Assembly (NCBI GenBank): GCA_951799405.1
Contig: OX637334.1
Span: 4,216,001 to 4,280,000 of the forward strand
Source: Agapetus fuscipes
Taxonomy: Eukaryota; Arthropoda; Insecta; Trichoptera; Glossosomatidae
Direction of reading: 5' to 3'
Length of the DNA stretch: 64,000 bases
Shown here: positions 28,488 through 39,117 of the stretch, in pieces
How the letters are laid out: each line of letters opens with the position of its first letter
Numbering within the stretch: position 1 is the stretch's first letter
Translations under genes and position numbers: made by a program
Notes under the pieces: generated by a model
Told to the model about the DNA's origin: nothing
Seen by the model: the letters and a program-made list of their open reading frames with translations, nothing else
Database searches by the model: none

Positions 28488-29780
28488 AAAGTGAGAATGG
28501 CCACCGATCACAGGGTCTCTGATATTCAATCTGGTTTTATGCCAGGACGAGGTTGTGTGGACCAAATCTTTACTCTCAGACAGATTGTTGAAAAACATCT
28601 GGCTGTGGGGAGGGTGGTCTACGCAGCCTTCGTGGATCTCGAGAGGGCCTTTGACTCGGTGGACAGATGTATGTTGTGGAATGTTCTCAGGAAGTACGGT
28701 GTGAATGACAACCTTCTGAATGTGATACGTGCCATCTATGAAAATAGTTCGGCATGTGTAAGAGTGGATGGGAGATATAGTGACTGGTTTGATGTATATA
28801 AGGGAGTGAGGCAAGGCTGCGTGATGAGTCCATGGTTGTTTAATATAATCATGGACAGTTGCATAAAAGAAGCTGGAATATCAGAGAGCGGAGTGAAAGT
28901 GGGTGAAACAAGAGTTGGAGTACTTCTTTATGCTGATGATGCTATAGTTTTAGCTGACTCGGCGGAGGAACTCCAAGCGATGTTAACCAAACTGAATGAT
29001 GCATTTTGTAAAAATAGCTTGAAAGTGAATGCGAATAAGACAAAAATATTAGTTTTTGACAGGAATGAAGTATGTGAGGAACTTACAGTTAATTTGAATG
29101 GGAAAAAAGTTGAAGTAGTGAATGAGTTTGACTATTTAGGAAGCAAGTTTGAGGCGAATGGTAAGATGACGAAGGAATTAGAGAAGCGTGCCAGCAAAGG
29201 AAGATGCGTGATAGGAGCGTTTGGTAGAATAGCGAAGAATAAAAGGATACCAAAGAAAATGAAAATGGCGGTACACAATTGTATATTGTTGCCGACCCTG
29301 ATGTATGGAAGCGAGTCATGGACGGTGAATGAAAGAGAAGTAAATAAGGTATGCACCGTAGAAATGGCTCATTTAAGAAGTATGACAGGAAAAACACTGA
29401 AAGATAGAGTGAGAAACGAATGGGTTCTGAATGAATGCGGAGTAAAAGAAAGCGTGAAAGTGAAAGTTCAAAGAAGTGTGATGCGATGGTTTGGACATAT
29501 TGAAAGGATGAATGAAGACCGACTGACAAAAAGAGTGTATAAAGGGAATGTAATAGGTAAGCGTGGAAGGGGAAGACCTAGAAAAGAATGGATTGATCAG
29601 ATAAGTGAGATTGCGAATGAATGGAATTTACAGAGTGGAAACAAGAGAAGAGCATGCATGAAAAGAGTGATGAAATTAGATGAGATGAAAGAAGTATGCA
29701 GGGACAGAGTCAAGTGGAGGCACTTATGTGGAGGTACTGGCCACCCCTAGAGGAATGGCGGCAGGATACAAGACAAAAAA
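28488..29780 (+). pseudogene. LINE-H, longest copy, open RT frame without endonuclease
   Basis: An uninterrupted frame of about 419 codons (28491-29750) covers the RT from GFMPGRGCVDQIFTLRQIV, through VDLERAFDSVD, RQGCVMSPWLFN and the active-site YADD (residues 147-150), to the LINE-specific C-terminus MRWFGHIERMNEDRLTKR, GRGRPRKEWIDQ and CGGTGHP. The endonuclease and RT N-terminal fingers are missing, so it is 5'-truncated; the frame start here is arbitrary. The 3' end CCACCCCTAGAGGAATGGCG closely matches the other LINE-H copies but ends ACAAGACAAAAAAAAAA. RTE-like or related ancestry is likely; the clade is not settled. Confidence 0.85.
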
Positions 29781-29785
29781 AAAAC

Positions 29786-30360
29786 TCATCTCATTGAATT
29801 GTTTGTTCAATAGAAATCTCCAAGATTAAACTATGAAGTACCCAATATGCAACCCTGTCTCACACACGTATAAACTTATAAACTGCGGTTCTTGGACGCC
29901 AGATAATCTCTGTTAATTTTTGCAGCTAAATTAATACATTAATTGATTGTGAATGGTACCTCAAGGGCTAAAAAAAAGTTATAAAGTCACAAGTAGGTTC
30001 TCTTATCATCTATCTCATCCAAGTTGCATTGTTTGTTTAAAAAATGTAAATATAAAACAATAAAGAACTCAAGTTGGTACCCTGTCTTATACCTGCATAA
30101 ATGTATAAGACGCCAGATAATCTCTGTTCATTTGTGCATTCACCCTTGAATTTTTAATTGATTGCGAATTGCATCTAAAGTGTTTATAATTTGTGTTATC
30201 ATCTATCTCATCCAAGTTGCATTGTTTGTTTTAAATATTGTAAAAATTAAAGGACTCAGGTTGGTACCTTGTCTTACACCCGTATAAATGTATGGCACGC
30301 CAGATAATCTCTGTTCATTTGTGCAGTCTCGCTTGACGTGATAATTGAGTGCATATCGGG
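29786..30360 (+). repeat. Tandem satellite, three diverged units
   Basis: Units start at 29786, 30005 and 30199. The last two are 194 bp apart and share TCATCTATCTCATCCAAGTT, GCATTGTTTGTTT, TTGGTACC.TGTCTTA and GCCAGATAATCTCTGTTCAT. The first is more diverged and about 219 bp long. A fourth unit lies left of LINE-H at 28180. Confidence 0.8.
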
Positions 30361-30614
30361 CCCGAAGGATTAATACTCGTATGGCAGAGTCGTTGTGCAG
30401 TTAGACATTAGCTGTGCATGCAGTTGGATAACCAGACTGCAGAGATGGGGAAACTTGTCGCCTTGTTAACTGGTATTCAGATGGAATAGTTTTGAATTTC
30501 GTACATTTTTTTCGTGTTTTAGATGATTTTTTAAGGCTACAAAGGCACATTTATTATTGATAAACTACTGTTGATGTAATTAAGTATTATTTTGTATTTC
30601 AGAACTCATAACTC
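30361..30614. other. Unassigned DNA
   Basis: Nothing recognised. Confidence 0.4.
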
Positions 30615-30905
30615 AAAGAGCCAACCAAGCTGCACATAAAGTGTAACTTATTGACGCAATTTCCCAAAAGGGGTCTTACCAATGTCTTATGCCGACCACT
30701 TTATTTTAAGTGGAATTTGGAGTTTTTCAGCTCCTTGGGGAGTAGATTCTCATTTCTTGTGAAGGCTATTTTGCCCCAGTATTTTTATTTTTGGTTTGAA
30801 ATTAACACTGAAACGGGGTTTTGTCCTGACACCCTTCTTAGGGATTGAACTTTAGCCCTCTGGCATGGAACTCAAGCGTTTTTCCAACTGAGCCATCAAC
30901 CGGAG
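30615..30905 (-). mobile_element. SINE-B copy
   Basis: From CCAAGCTGCACATAAAGTGT to CAACTGAGCCATCAACCGGA. The B-box complement is diverged (GGGATTGAACTTTAG). Confidence 0.8.
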
Positions 30906-31392
30906 TCTATAATCTGAGTTGCAAAAATATATTACATTTAAGATTCATAGTAGATGCATTTCGACAAGGAGATACGTATAAATTCCCGTATACACATGCC
31001 GCATGCGTATTTACAAAATGAAAAAACCCAAATATAAGCTGTGCAACTCTTGCCGACCATCCCAGAAACAGGGGTGACATTACCAAAGTGAACTATTTTT
31101 TACAGAATGGAAGATGCTCCTTGACAGATAGGTTGGTATGAGGCTGACCCACCATCCTGTAAAAATTGAATTACTTTTGCCAATGCCGCCCCGGTTTCAG
31201 GAAAAGACGGCAGATGCTGCAAGGTTTATGTTCAAGTGAGATTTTGTTTATTTGCATGCACACATGCAGAATGTGTAGACGCGATTCTACATGTGCCTGT
31301 CTGTGGGCATGCATTCAATATGAGCCTTAAATGTTTACATATCTTTGCAATTACATTGGTCAGCATCATACCAACCTATAAGTCAAGGAACA
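30906..31392. mobile_element. LINE-A copy (minus) split by an A' copy (plus)
   Basis: A minus-strand LINE-A module runs 30906-31111 (TCTATAATCTGAGTTGCAAA to TTTTTTACAGAATGG). It resumes at 31357-31392 with GTCAGCATCATACCAACC and AAGTCAAGG. A plus-strand A' copy (31112-31356, TCCTTGACAGATAGGTTGG to TTTGCAATTACATTGG) fills the break. Confidence 0.8.
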
Positions 31393-31664
31393 ATGAAGTT
31401 GTACATAAAAATCTGGCTGTTTTTATTATAATTGAATTTCCCGGGATTAGCAAACGGTATCAGACCTAGCACACCGTAATTCATACAAACTTGCAAAAGC
31501 CGAAACAAACAGTTTGACCACACTGCCTGGCGTATCATATAACTAATGTAGGTAGTAATAGTGCGGGTAGCAAGGCCGCCGGCCACAGCTGTTCTCTAAA
31601 CCTGAACAAACTATCCAAGTAGGAGTTGACGCAGCGGCGTAACTGAGCTTTCAAATGGGACGGT
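31393..31664. other. Unassigned DNA
   Basis: Nothing recognised. Confidence 0.4.
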
Positions 31665-31945
31665 CGGACGTTAAGCTACACATATTGTGTAACTTCTTGC
31701 CGCGTTTTCCCCGAGTGAGTCGCATGTGGTGAGTGGAACAGCAGTGAAAGTGGAGGCTTCCCAGCTCCCGAGAACGCTGGTATTCACATCTTGTGAAGGC
31801 TGAGTAGGCCTTGGTGGTATTTGTGTTTTGGGTTTAAAATAGACCTGAATCAAAAAATATTTTTTTTACACCCTCGGTGGGATTCTAATCCGAGATCTTG
31901 GCATGGAATGCAAGCACTATCAACTGCGCTATCGACCGGACTACG
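31665..31945 (-). mobile_element. SINE-B copy, left arm of an inverted pair
   Basis: From TTAAGCTACACATATTGTGT to CAACTGCGCTATCGACCGGA. It faces the plus-strand copy 80 bp away, head to head. Confidence 0.85.
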
Positions 31946-32024
31946 ATGCAAGAAAAGCTTGTTTTGTCTTTGAAATCCTGTTTGTAGCACCTTTCCTGAT
32001 TTTATAATAAAAAATAAAAACAAT

Positions 32025-32357
32025 TCAGGTCGATAGCTCAGTTGGTTGAGTGTTTTCATTCCATGCCGGGTGCTCGGGTTCGAACCCCACCGAGGGTGTC
32101 AGAAATGATTTTCTGTTTTGTTGTTTGTTTCAAACCCTTAAATAAAAAACCGGCAAGGTTTACTCAGACTTCACAAGAAATGAATACAAGCTCCCTCGGG
32201 AGCTGGGAAACACTCACTTCAAATAAAGTAGTTGGCGTAAGGCCAGCCCCTTTACCTATAAAAATAAATAGGTTTCATTCGCCACACGCGAAACCCTTTG
32301 GGGATAACGCGACAAGATGTTGAACTATATGTGTAGCTTAGTTACGTTTTTGCGTTG
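32025..32357 (+). mobile_element. SINE-B copy, right arm of an inverted pair
   Basis: A complete copy, used as the reference for SINE-B. It has a tRNA-like head, CCGAGGGTGTCAGAAATGAT, AACCGGCAAGGTTTACTCAG, CTCCCTCGGGAGCTGGG, TTGGGGATAACGCGACAAG and the end GTGTAGCTTAGTTACG. It is non-autonomous and must borrow a LINE's enzymes. The partner cannot be named, as its TGCGTT-like 3' end was not seen on a LINE here. Confidence 0.9.
32034..32086 (+). promoter_or_regulatory. SINE-B internal pol III promoter
   Basis: A box TAGCTCAGTTGG at 32034-32045 and B box GGTTCGAACC at 32077-32086, 31 bases apart. Both match tRNA-type consensus closely. Confidence 0.8.
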
Positions 32358-32549
32358 CCAAACAAGCACTGGGGGGATGAATCATGGATGTAGTGTTATT
32401 TTATCAGCTGTTTAAAGTCACATTTGCTCACGTTGAAAATACCGGGTGTAAGTTACGCCCGTGGTGCTAGTGCCGTATGTGCGCCGCGACATTAAAGTTC
32501 CATATAACGTAGCGAGGGGGAAGATGCGAGCGCCGATAATCTGCTAAAG

Positions 32550-33191
32550 CAGTGGTTCCCAAACTTTTAGTTTCGCGTTCCACTCACGAAATTATAAATC
32601 AGTAGCGTACCACTGAAGTGTACCTAACAGTTAAAAAAATCGTTCAAAATGTTAAAGTAATTAAAACTGCAACAACTGTTTATGACAACATTATGTTTAT
32701 TTATTAATTATAGAAAAAAACATAATACTCTTAGTGCGAAAAATGGTGCTGCATGTTCAAGACAAGAGAGGAAATATTTGGGTCAGTTGTACTTAATTTT
32801 AAGCGCAAATTAGGGTATATGTTAAGCTCATTACACTATTTGTTTTATATTATCAACATAGCTGAAAATTCGCTCTCACAGAGACGTGGCTATAAATGGA
32901 ATAAGAAACAGTCACTTTTGTGGCTGCACCTCTGAATCTTCCTGTCATAGCTCAAACGCCATCAGAGCAGAAGCCAGCGCAATTCATCCAATCAAATCCA
33001 TTTTTAGCAAATAATTCACTCAGCTTGTTGAAAATTTTCACCGCGGTAGTTCGTGTTGATAACGTCTATCTAATCTATCCTATCTATCTTATTATTTACT
33101 ATGAATGTCCTACGGCCATGTCTTCTGCGTACCACCTAAAGAAGCATCGCGTACCACTGGTGGTACGCGTACCATAGTTTGGGAATCACTG
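32550..33191. mobile_element. hAT-type non-autonomous element, 642 bp
   Basis: The left end is CAGTGGTTCCCAAACT and the right end is its complement with one mismatch (AGTTTGGGAATCACTG). TGCTAAAG flanks both sides (32542-32549 and 33192-33199), an exact 8-bp duplication. The CAGTGGTTCCCAAACT terminus and 8-bp duplication are textbook hAT. The interior has no transposase-length frame. GTACCACTG words recur just inside both ends as subterminal repeats. Confidence 0.93.
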
Positions 33192-33199
33192 TGCTAAAG

Positions 33200-33672
33200 C
33201 ATGGAAGTAGAAATTAAATGCAACAGGAAGCATATCCAGAACTGCTAAGCGACGCCAACTTGCAGGCAGCGAAAATATTTAGCTTTAAACGTCGATAAAA
33301 TACAAGCACTCCGAGTTTTATGTGTTTTGTATTGAATAATAAAACAGGAGATATATTTATATGTCATTCGAAGACATTTTATTCCTTTTAATTCCTCTAA
33401 CTGTTCGACCATTCCTCGCAATGTTTGTTCTGCTCCATCTGCTGGGCACAAATAAAAATCAAAATTTTCTAAATTACTACGAAAATAAATTAAATTTCGA
33501 TGTATTTAGAAATAGGTATATATATTGTAATATTATTCAAAAAAATTAAGATTATCAAAAATAATTATTTCTATTAAGAGTATTGTATACACTAAACCTG
33601 TCGTTTTGTTTCTTAAAGTTTATAATCTTAGTGGAAAAGTGATATAACTGTCCAACAGGTTGGAACTGTCCA
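33200..33672. other. Unassigned AT-rich DNA
   Basis: Nothing recognised. Confidence 0.4.
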
Positions 33673-33855
33673 CTAAGCCCTTTTCTTGGATTGTAAGCAC
33701 TTTTTTTGTAAGACTTTTCTAGCACTGTAAAGGATCCTTTGCACCTGATTTGTAGGCTTCTCAAGCCAGTGTCCTAAAGTAGTATATTTTCTACATAGTT
33801 TCCACGAAGCCTTATGAGTGGGAAACTCAGGATTTTTTTTAATTGCTTCAAACAT
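33673..33855 (-). pseudogene. Unidentified protein-like segment
   Basis: A 60-codon minus frame reads MFEAIKKNPEFPTHKASW, then LCRKYTTLGHWLEKPTNQVQ and LYSARKVLQKKCLQSKKRA. Its residue mix is protein-like, unlike the AT-driven frames around it. Downstream on the same strand WTVPTC-like codons appear after a stop, so it looks like a decayed coding exon or transposase piece. I do not recognise the family. Confidence 0.4.
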
Positions 33856-34479
33856 ATTTATTTATATATTTTACGTCACAAGCCTTTTACAAAATAACGT
33901 ATTTTATACCTATGAAACCAAAATATTATACTTAACTAAGTAAAAAATATTTATTATTCAAAAGAAATACAATAAAAAGTCAGTAAAAGTAGATAAAACT
34001 ACATATATTATTTATAGGTATTGTTCAACATAAAAAAAAATATACACAGATGTGTAGTATACCGCACCGGGAATACCGGTTATTTATGAGTCCTGTATTA
34101 ATCCCGATGAATCCTAGTCCTTTGGCTGTGCGAGTGGATAGATTAACATATTTCCCGCATGTGAGCCGGCAATAAAGCAGCCAGGAACGAAGTTAACATT
34201 ATTATAAGTCTATCAAAGTCCGCGGGAATCTGCATGCTACCTCGCAATTATGTAAAGCTCTGCTGAATAATTTAAGGCTCGGTAAAGCTCGCACCTTTTA
34301 GGTTTACTCACATTAATGTAAATCTGCAGCTGTGCAGTGTACTCGAACATTCAAGAATGTCCGTGAAGGGCCTTGGTAGGCAAAATTGGACTCTAGCATG
34401 TTCTCTAACGCTAGCCCTGTAAGATGCGCCAAATACTAAGGTAGGTTAACAAGAACTTTCGAATGTGTCATCATCATCA
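33856..34479. other. Unassigned AT-rich DNA
   Basis: Nothing recognised except short AT runs. Confidence 0.4.
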
Positions 34480-34990
34480 TCATTGGCACGACAACCCGGG
34501 GTGGGTCTTGGCCTCCCTCAGCAACCGCTGCCAGCGCTGTCTATCCAACGTCTTCCTCCTCCAGTCCCACATTTCCACTGCACGGCAATCCGCCACCACT
34601 CCATCCAGCCACCTTGAACGTGGTCTTCCCACTGTCCGGCGTCCCTCCGGGTTCGCCATCACAATCGTCTTCTCCAGGCTCCAATGGTCCATTCGCTGAA
34701 TGTGTCCCAGCCAATGCAGTCTGTTGACCTTTATTGAGCGGACCACATCAGAGTCCTGGTATAGCTTATACAATTCGGAGTTAAGTATATCTTCTTCGCC
34801 ATATGTTTCTGTCCTTTATTGGATCAAAAATACGTCGGAGTATTTTCCTTTCGAATACGTTGAGAGAGCATTGGTCATGCTTGGTCATGGTCAGTGTCCA
34901 GGTTTCGGAGGCATATGTGAGGACTGGTTTTATTAGGATTTTGTACAGTTTTGTACTTTCTAATGTGTGCGTGAAAAATATTACATTATT
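34466..34990 (-). pseudogene. LINE-O 3' end with ATG-type trinucleotide tail
   Basis: A 97-codon minus frame (34480-34773) reads KVNRLHWLGHIQRMDHWSL, GRRTVGRPRSRWLDGVVAD and RQRWQRLLREAKTHPGLSC before its stop. This is the C-terminal region of another insect LINE, distinct from LINE-A, H, N, P and V. The minus-strand 3' end is an ATGATGATGATGATGA run at 34466-34482. Upstream codons to 34990 are frameshifted. A decayed relative is at 49150-49330. Confidence 0.8.
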
Positions 34991-35261
34991 CTAAGATAGT
35001 CCTTTTTCTCGTTTGATAAAGCAATAATGTACAAGTAAATTATGAAAAAAAAAATCTTGAAAACTACGAAGAAATACTACCTCATATATAATATTTCCTC
35101 GCCTAACATTGGTAGCGCGAAAAGAATTGGGCGGCAGGATAAGATGGCAACCTTAGAAATAAAAAATTCAATAAGAATCAATGTAACGTATAATCTAAAT
35201 TGATATCGAGTTGATCGGATAAATGAACGATTGAGTTAAATAAGATACTATTTTTTTTGGA

Positions 35262-35525
35262 CCGGTCAATAGTCCAGTGGTTAATGCTACAGACTCGTAA
35301 TCGGAAGATTGTGGGTACGAAAAAGTATCATTTAATTTTCAAATCATGCCTTGTCTGGGCTGAAAAATTCATGTCTTACCATAGACCGGTCACCATAGGT
35401 CCAGCCAGTCTTACAGCAAATGAGTCTTGCTTGTATATTGGCGCTTCATATAGCGGGGGCAAAGCTCGTAGATTGCTCTAGAGGTGTGAATCAAACAAAC
35501 ACAGCGCTCACAAAATAAATAACTT
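35262..35525 (+). mobile_element. SINE-C copy, ATT-tail subtype lacking tail
   Basis: The head ACCGGTCAATAGTCCAGTGG is present but the B box is damaged (GTGGGTACGAAAAAG). The body runs to CACAGCGCTCACAAAATAAA. Confidence 0.8.
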
Positions 35526-36057
35526 TATTTGCATTAATTTGTTTTTCTGTTTTTCTTTGTTTGACTACCATTCTTTTTTTGATAATATTCAGGATTTTAT
35601 TTGACTAATGTTCAAGCATGCCTAATGGCTATAATTTATTTGACGTAATATCTTCATTGGAAGGAGTTGTGAATATCTAGTTACTCAGAGTGTGATTGCC
35701 ATCTAGTGTTGTCCTCCCACCTCATAAGAGGCAGCCTATAGCTACTGCAGGCTGCAGCCAGGAGCTTAGATGGTGGAATGCTAGAACAGGAGTAGAGAGA
35801 AAAGGAGCAGCCAGACAAATCAAAACGCCCTTCTTAACCAATCAGTGAAACGACTGCCAACAGATCACAAGGTTTATTTTTTTTATCATTCCTTACAATA
35901 TTTTTAAAAAAGATTCAATTCAGTTAGGATTGATCAATGGTTGCCGAAATATAACAACTTCAATAAAGAAAAACAAAACTTTTTTTTTTTATTCAATCGT
36001 TTAAATTATATTTTACAGAAATAATTAATACGGAATCTCATTATCTATGAGCATAAT
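35526..36057. other. Unassigned DNA
   Basis: A 0.5-kb stretch; 35690-35830 is less AT-rich (CTGCAGGCTGCAGCCAGG) but without a recognisable family. Confidence 0.4.
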
Positions 36058-36290
36058 ATGTATGTCAGCAAAAAAAAGTTTCTCAGGTATCACCTAATGA
36101 GGCAGCGTGGAAATTATCCACAATTCCTGCATCATGAGGAGCTACTTCGGGAGACTGGTTTCAGAAGCCTGGAAACGAGGCTCCACTGGTCCCTGATGCT
36201 GCACCCTTGTAAGGTCATCAATGACTTAACTGAAAGTCCCACCCTGTTGGAGAACTACAGATTGTAGAGAACGAGGGCATGATTTATTTA
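36058..36290 (+). pseudogene. LINE-J 3' fragment, mutated
   Basis: The frame KKFLRYHLMRQRGNYPQFL, HHEELLRETGFRSLETR and VINDLTESPTLLENYRL matches residues near the C-terminus of the intact LINE at 54258-57146. It stops early after NYRL. The DNA then continues ACGAGGGCATGATTTATTTA, so the copy is old and truncated at both ends. Confidence 0.85.
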
Positions 36291-36389
36291 ATGTAAAAAA
36301 TGTCTGCCCTTAAATAAAAATAAAAAACTAGCACCTACGCTTGCGCAGCAAATAAAGTATGAAAGTTCACGTTTTCATTTACGCTCTAT

Positions 36390-36598
36390 CGAGGCTATTC
36401 TTAGACATTTTGGTCGTCGGTTGAGCCCACTTTTTGACAAACTAATAATGCCTGGGCTGGAAGTCTCATCCCCACGGTCATTCTTACCTACCGAATTTTG
36501 GTAATATTTGTATGAAGACTAATCATCTGTTCACTTGCGGCCATGTTGCGGTCAAAGCGTGGGCTCAACGGACGACTAAAATGTCTAAGAATAGCACC
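36390..36598. mobile_element. Composite MITE-G carrying a MITE-E half, second copy
   Basis: The outer arms GAGGCTATTCTTAGACATTT and ATGTCTAAGAATAGCACC enclose GCCTGGGCTGGAAGTCTCAT, TTCTTACCTACCGAATTTTG and TTCACTTGCGGCCATGTTG. The organisation is the same as 20379-20608, with one side of MITE-E missing at both loci. Confidence 0.8.
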
Positions 36599-37189
36599 GT
36601 AAGAATCTCTCAGGGTACTGTTTGTTCTCTGCGTGCTAGTGAGCACTCTTTGTGTGTTTTCATCTCGCTTCTAGTTGCTGACCGGTCTCTTCCACGCCGG
36701 ATTGTAATCTATGCACTGCCCAGCCTCACATAAACCATTGACAAATGCGTCTGCTCTATAACTCTCGGTGAATGATGCCCTAAACTGGATAAGCTCATGC
36801 TATACTCGCTCTTGCTACTGGACAATCTGGATTAGCGAAGTGCTGGGATATAAATATCACGTCACATTAAATGGAAAACAATCGCATTTTATGGACTAGT
36901 GATATGTACATATAAAGAACAGGCGCGTGTACTGGTTCGAGACAAATATATTTCAGAATGAACACAGATTGCTCCTTTGCCTTTACGTAAACCCAAAAAA
37001 AAAGTACAAAAAAAGTTTTTATTGCAAAAATGACGGAATTCAAACTATGTTTGAATAAGAGTTTTAGGCTTACACGCCCGGCTGATGATGAATACTATGT
37101 TTAATTGTACATTGAAACTTTCACGGCTGGTTCTTGTTGACACAACAATCACTTTTTTCGGGCTATGTAGCCGTGGTCTGGTAGATTAT
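36599..37189. other. Unassigned DNA
   Basis: Nothing recognised. Confidence 0.4.
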
Positions 37190-37236
37190 TTCCGGACAGT
37201 TTCGCCCATCGGAGCAATGGGCGAAACTGTCCGGAA
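37190..37236. repeat. Perfect palindrome, 20-bp arms
   Basis: TTCCGGACAGTTTCGCCCAT at 37190-37209 pairs exactly with 37217-37236, with a 7-base loop CGGAGCA. It is GC-rich in AT-rich surroundings. The CGCCCAT core is shared with 1755-1875. Confidence 0.9.
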
Positions 37237-37551
37237 TGGAATTGGCAGGCACACAATTTTCAAAAGTTGCCAAAAAAAAATTCCACATTGTGGCCCGCGG
37301 ACCGTATGTTGGACAGGCTTGCTCTAGTATCATCCATTATGGAAGTATCAACTATGTTCTCGAACACGCAAAAATCGTCTCTGCGGTACATATAAATAAG
37401 AACAAAGATTCTGCGGAGAAACAGAGTCGCTTTAATCATTGTAACGCAAACACCTGTAAGCCGAAAGTGAAGAGTGAACAGTAGGTACATCGTAACCTTT
37501 ATTGTGAAAATAAATCTTGTTGAATAAGTTTAAATCGCAATTCGACCGAAC
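37237..37551. other. Unassigned, possible hAT terminus
   Basis: GTGGCCCGCGGACCGTATGT with TTGGACAGGCTTGCTC at 37284-37323 resembles the terminal region of hAT elements. No partner end was found. The rest is not recognised. Confidence 0.35.
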
Positions 37552-37792
37552 AAATCGACCAGTCCGTAGTCCAGGTGGTAACACTTCGGACTCTGAATGG
37601 AAGGTTGTGGGTTCGAATCCCGGTGGAGCACAAAAAATATCCCATTTATATTCTCAAATTTGCTCTTCGCTGGGTTAAAAAATTCATACACCTTTACCAA
37701 TGACCGGTCACCAAAGGTCCATCCAGCCTTACAGCAACTGGGTCTTGCTTAAGAATTGGCACTTTGTAGTGACGACGACTAAGCTCGTAAAA
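37552..37792 (+). mobile_element. SINE-C, fused to SINE-B
   Basis: A full head and body up to GACTAAGCTCGTAAAAA, where SINE-B begins with GGTCGATAGC. The SINE-C 3' quarter is missing. The copy at 41805 is joined to SINE-B at the same SINE-C position. Confidence 0.9.
37567..37620 (+). promoter_or_regulatory. SINE-C internal pol III promoter
   Basis: A box TAGTCCAGGTGG at 37567-37578 (one extra base) and B box GGTTCGAATCC at 37610-37620. Confidence 0.75.
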
Positions 37793-38060
37793 AGGTCGAT
37801 AGCTTAATTGGTAGAATGCTTGCATTTCATGCCGAGAGCAAGGATTCGATCTCAAGGTTTACTCAGCCTTCACAAGAAATGAGAACCAGCCCCCCCCTCG
37901 GGAGCTGAGAAACCCCCACTTCAACTGAAAGTGGTTGGTGTGAGGCCGGCCCCCTTACCCGTAAAAATAAATAGGTCCCGAATCGCCACATGCGACCCCT
38001 TCGGGGATAACGCAAGCAACAAGGTACACTATATGTGTAGCTATGTGCGTTAGTTGCGTA
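37793..38060 (+). mobile_element. SINE-B, second half of C-B fusion
   Basis: It starts GGTCGATAGCTTAATTGG and then lacks about 80 bp after GATTCGATCTC, resuming at AAGGTTTACTCAGCC. The end is ACACTATATGTGTAGC. Confidence 0.9.
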
Positions 38061-38640
38061 ATTTAAAAGAACCCCAAGTCAAATCCGTAACAGGAACATT
38101 TACATAGAACTTTATGAAAAATGCAGAGCTTTTGATGCAAGTCTTATCTCTAGAAATTTCTTATCTCTAGAATGCATAAATGGGTTTAATATAATGGGTA
38201 TCTGATACGGCACTCCCATATGAGCTTCAAGCTTCCACAGGCGGCAATTATGGCGCACTCCTCCCAATCTGCGAGATAATCTAGCTATGCGAAAACAATG
38301 CAAATACTATCGCCTTATTCATAGACTTGCACTAGTAATCTAGCGCTAACTTGTGAATAACATTTCTACAGGACGACTAGGAAATTATCTCCAATTTAAG
38401 TATGTAGTATGCTCACACCATCGTCATACCCGTCCTGTATGGATGTGTCAGGAGGACCCATAGCACATGAACGGTCATGAAAAGCTATATATTTTCCCAA
38501 GTGGTGGCATGACAAAGCAACGGCATGACAAAACAAGAACTTCTATTTCAGAGGCATGCCCATAATTATTGTAAAAGTAAGTGGTTCGATATTGATTTAT
38601 TATTCTAAATCTAAATCTATGATTGATATTGATTATTAAT
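38061..38640. other. Unassigned DNA with a thrice-seen GTGTCAG motif
   Basis: GATGTGTCAGGAGGACCCAT then AGCACATGAAC at 38432-38472 recurs in diverged form at 50998 and 51771. It may mark an unrecognised dispersed element. Otherwise nothing is seen. Confidence 0.4.
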
Positions 38641-38892
38641 TATATTCCTTATATATGGTATGCGGCTGACCACCCATGCTGTAAAAATGGTTCACTTTGC
38701 CAATGTCACCCCTGTCTCAGGGAAGGACGGCAAGAGTTGCAGGGTGTATGTCCATTTGAGATTTGGTTTTAATGTTGTAGGTTCACATGAGGCATGTGCA
38801 AGCGCGAACTTGTACGTGTCTGGTTGTGAGAATGCATGTAATGTGAATCTCCAATGTAACATATCTTTGCAACTTAGATTAGATTAGATTAG
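38641..38892 (+). mobile_element. LINE-A 3' end
   Basis: A near-complete module, from TATGGTATGCGGCTGACC to TTGCAACTTAGATTAGATTA. It differs at only a few bases from 53740-53980 (reverse). Confidence 0.85.
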
Positions 38893-39117
38893 ATAGGTTG
38901 GTATAAAGCTGACCACCCATACTGTACAAAATGGTTCACTTTGCCAATGTCACCCCTGTTTCAGAGAAGGTTGGAAAAAGTTGCAGGGTTTATGTTTATT
39001 TGAGGTTTAGTTTTAATTTGTGAGTGCACATTCAGCATTCAAACGCGAACTTACACGTGTCTGCTTGTGAGAATGCATATAATGTGAATCTCCATACCTT
39101 TGCAACTTAGATTAGAT
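38893..39117 (+). mobile_element. LINE-A 3' end, tandem second copy
   Basis: It begins ATAGGTTGGTATAAAGCTG directly in the tail repeat of the preceding copy, and ends TTTGCAACTTAGATTAGA. Insertion into a tail repeat would create this tandem. Confidence 0.85.

Noticed and set aside
28157..28504. 115-codon minus-strand frame left of LINE-H
   Set aside because: It covers satellite unit 0 and AT-rich sequence. The other satellite units do not keep the frame.
38660..38887. Recurring 60-75-codon frame across LINE-A copies (for example MRLTTHAVKMVHFANVTPVS)
   Set aside because: It lies wholly in the LINE 3' UTR, its ends vary between copies and many copies carry stops. The similarity reflects DNA repeat identity, not a protein.
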